From contig NZ_FOLQ01000014.1 of NCBI RefSeq assembly GCF_900112365.1, positions 1 through 64,000 on the forward strand: DNA of 64,000 nucleotides, in the 5' to 3' direction. The stretch comes from Spirosoma endophyticum (lineage in GTDB: Bacteria > Bacteroidota > Bacteroidia > Cytophagales > Spirosomataceae). The position numbers and the translations under genes are program-made. The stretch's first letter is position 1. The number at the start of each line of letters is the position of its first letter. A model generated the notes under the pieces. The model searched no databases, was not told the DNA's origin, and saw nothing but the letters and a program-made list of their open reading frames with translations. Positions 62,548-64,000 of the stretch are shown one piece after another.

Positions 62548-63130
62548 AGACCTCCTTCATGCACTTTGCTGTCAGAATTGAGTCTTCCAGCGCGTTGTGA
62601 AAACCATCTTCGCGGGCAAACCCGAAATAGCTCGCAATGGCAGTAAGACTCAGCCGATCAGGGGTTTTGCGTCCGTTGGCTTTTAGCACCCGGAATGTGA
62701 AGTAGGCTAGGGTATGCAAATCAAGCAACACACGGGAGTAAGGCCACTTCATTTTCTCGTAGCGATACGCTTCCTTCAGAAAATTAATGTCATTGATGAC
62801 ACTTTGTCCGCAAATAATCACGTCGCGTAAGTAGGGCGTACGATCCAGTTGTCCCTTCGGAACCCGCATGCCGAGCTGGTTGCAGATCCACTCTTCCAGC
62901 TCAGGCAATACGTCATAAACCATCGGCGCATCTTCCAGGTCGGCCAATGAGAGGTTATGGATTTTCTCGGACGATGACGAAAACGCTTCTTTATTTTCCG
63001 GGTAGACGTTGGTGAGGTACTGGCCTTTCTCGACCCAATGATCGTCGAAGAGAACGGCACCAATCTGAATGATTTCATTGTAATCCGGTTCGGGACCGGT
63101 CATTTCCAGGTCAAGTACTAAAAAGGGCAT
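62513..63130 (-). CDS. DEDDh 3'-5' exonuclease (DnaQ-like)
   Basis: A protein of 205 residues. Exo I is FLVLDLEMTG (D7, E9), exo II contains NDINFLKEAYRY, and exo III is DGFHNALEDSILT with the His and Asp of the DEDDh class. This is the exonuclease fold of DnaQ and oligoribonuclease; the length favours a stand-alone proofreading or RNA-trimming enzyme. Its 3' end overlaps the TPR-CHAT gene by 35 bases in convergent orientation, so both genes share their ends without a terminator between. No helicase or polymerase part is attached. Confidence 0.9.
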   Translation of the reverse strand: MPFLVLDLEMTGPEPDYNEIIQIGAVLFDDHWVEKGQYLTNVYPENKEAFSSSSEKIHNLSLADLEDAPMVYDVLPELEEWICNQLGMRVPKGQLDRTPYLRDVIICGQSVINDINFLKEAYRYEKMKWPYSRVLLDLHTLAYFTFRVLKANGRKTPDRLSLTAIASYFGFAREDGFHNALEDSILTAKCMKEVFKLAEVMKLPV

Positions 63131-63257
63131 TTAGAGAGAGTTTGTTAAATTTTAGTATTGGTAACAAATTCGTTTTAAAATAAAAAATTGAAAAACTATT
63201 TACTAATTTTCCAGATATATACTACACGGTATAGGCTCGAACCGATTAGCAGGATTA

Positions 63258-63308
63258 TTCCACTGAAACGACCCGGCAAAGACTCTTTGCCGGGTCGTTT
63301 CAGTGGAA
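63258..63308 (-). terminator. strong hairpin terminator of the S9 peptidase gene
   Basis: A perfect 23-bp stem with core CCACTGAAACGACCCGGCAAA and a 5-base loop, 38 bases downstream of the stop at 63346. It is the most stable simple hairpin in the window. The region 63131-63257 is AT-rich and holds no gene. Confidence 0.8.
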
Positions 63309-63345
63309 GGCAAAGGTGTTAAATCTGTCTGATAAAGGGTAGGGA

Positions 63346-64000
63346 TCAAAGGCTTTCACCCCAAATATATTTACTAAACCATCGGTAATTTTCTTCCATG
63401 ACCTGCCGCATTGACTTGGGCTTGGTGATGCCGTGGCCAAAGCCTTTGTACACAACCATTTTTACCGGCACACCTTTGTCTTCCAGTGCCAGCCGAAGCT
63501 CGTAGGCGTTGGCAATGGGTACGCGTTTGTCCAACTCACCATGCTGAATAAGGGTAGGCGTTTTGGCGCGATTTATGTAACTGATCGGCGATGTTTTCTG
63601 ATAAATTTCGGCGTTATCCCAGGGGGTGCCCTGAAGGTACTGCCGGGTAAAAGGAGTAATATCAGTGTTCTGGTAATACGTTGCCCAGTTCGAGATACCG
63701 GCACCAACAGAGGTTGCTTTGAAGCGGGTACTATACGTAGTGATGAACGCCGAAATATACCCGCCCTGACTCCAGCCCATAGCGCCCACTTTGTCTTTGT
63801 CAACCAGTCCCCTGCCAATCAGGTAATCGACGCCGGAAATCACATCATCGTAATCGCCCAGGCCTAAATTCTTGACGTTCAATGCCCGGAACTTGCTGCC
63901 GTAGCCTGCTGAACCCCGGTAATTGGGGCGCAGTACGAGGGCCCCCTTGCTTGTAAATTGTTCAACCGGGTAGTACCGGTCAGCAATGACCGATGGAAGG
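63346..64000 (-). CDS. S9-family (prolyl oligopeptidase-like) peptidase, C-terminal part
   Basis: The gene runs off the right edge; the frame is open to 64000 and begins LPSVIADRYYPVEQ in the window, so only about 217 C-terminal residues are present. The alpha/beta-hydrolase catalytic triad is complete: Ser in GAMGWSQGGYISAF, Asp in HGELDKRVPI and His in GFGHGITKP. GALVLRPNYRGSAGYG precedes it, as in dipeptidyl- and acylaminoacyl-peptidases. The N-terminal propeller and any signal peptide are out of view. It ends at a strong hairpin. Confidence 0.93.
   Translation of the reverse strand, partial: LPSVIADRYYPVEQFTSKGALVLRPNYRGSAGYGSKFRALNVKNLGLGDYDDVISGVDYLIGRGLVDKDKVGAMGWSQGGYISAFITTYSTRFKATSVGAGISNWATYYQNTDITPFTRQYLQGTPWDNAEIYQKTSPISYINRAKTPTLIQHGELDKRVPIANAYELRLALEDKGVPVKMVVYKGFGHGITKPKSMRQVMEENYRWFSKYIWGESL

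Noticed and set aside
1..64000. CRISPR arrays, rRNA genes, prophage genes or integrase-flanked islands.
   Set aside because: No regularly spaced repeats, no rRNA-like stretches, and no phage structural or integrase genes were seen on either strand.

Overview
The window looks like chromosomal DNA of a Bacteroidota bacterium, most likely Cytophagales and Spirosoma-like. The reasons are three SusC/SusD outer-membrane uptake pairs, promoters of the Bacteroidota type (TAnnTTTG at -7), a two-component sensor with reg_prop repeats and a Y_Y_Y domain, head-GIN/PspC and DUF1684 proteins, and the lack of clear Shine-Dalgarno sequences. Both window ends cut genes: an IS110-family transposase at the left and an S9 peptidase at the right.

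Layout. 1-7.6 kb: the end of an IS110-family element with a structured tail, then a signalling island (REC-LytTR regulator, a decayed histidine-kinase scrap, a REC-kinase fusion and a large periplasmic-sensor kinase). 8-11 kb: a PadR/PspC pair behind a palindromic operator. 11-16 kb: a secreted EreA/ChaN-like protein, an AI-2E family permease, L-serine dehydratase and an MpaB/DUF2236 protein. 16.4-21.1 kb: first SusC/SusD pair. 21.2-41.7 kb: a long run of minus-strand genes. Read 5' to 3' it holds a 35-codon peptide ending Cys-Cys-Cys, a small ACT-like protein, SusC/SusD, a cyanophycinase-like peptidase, two DoxX-like membrane proteins, a second SusC/SusD, a His-rich TPR protein, a DUF1684 protein, a c-type cytochrome, a Tat-exported SoxC-like sulfite dehydrogenase and an FAD oxidoreductase. 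I infer a sulfur or thiol-compound uptake and oxidation locus, possibly under cysteine-sensing attenuation.

42-56.6 kb is mostly housekeeping: carbonic anhydrase, LepA, an unusual tRNA-like RNA of about 158 nt with its own promoter and terminator, an Lrp/AsnC regulator, HslV, a CHASE3 kinase with a response regulator, DacB-type carboxypeptidase, a beta-CASP nuclease, AccA, a GT-C-like membrane protein with a GT2 enzyme, a HAD hydrolase and an M50 protease. 56.6-62.5 kb holds an ECF sigma factor, a membrane TPR/anti-sigma-like protein, a subtilase and a TPR-CHAT caspase-like protease. This is a candidate regulated proteolytic stress or conflict module. 62.5-64 kb has a DEDDh exonuclease and the S9 peptidase end.

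The intergenic spaces are rich in long hairpins, including two families of dispersed palindromic repeat that each occur twice here. I saw no CRISPR array, no rRNA and no ordinary tRNA. All functions are read from sequence motifs without database searches.
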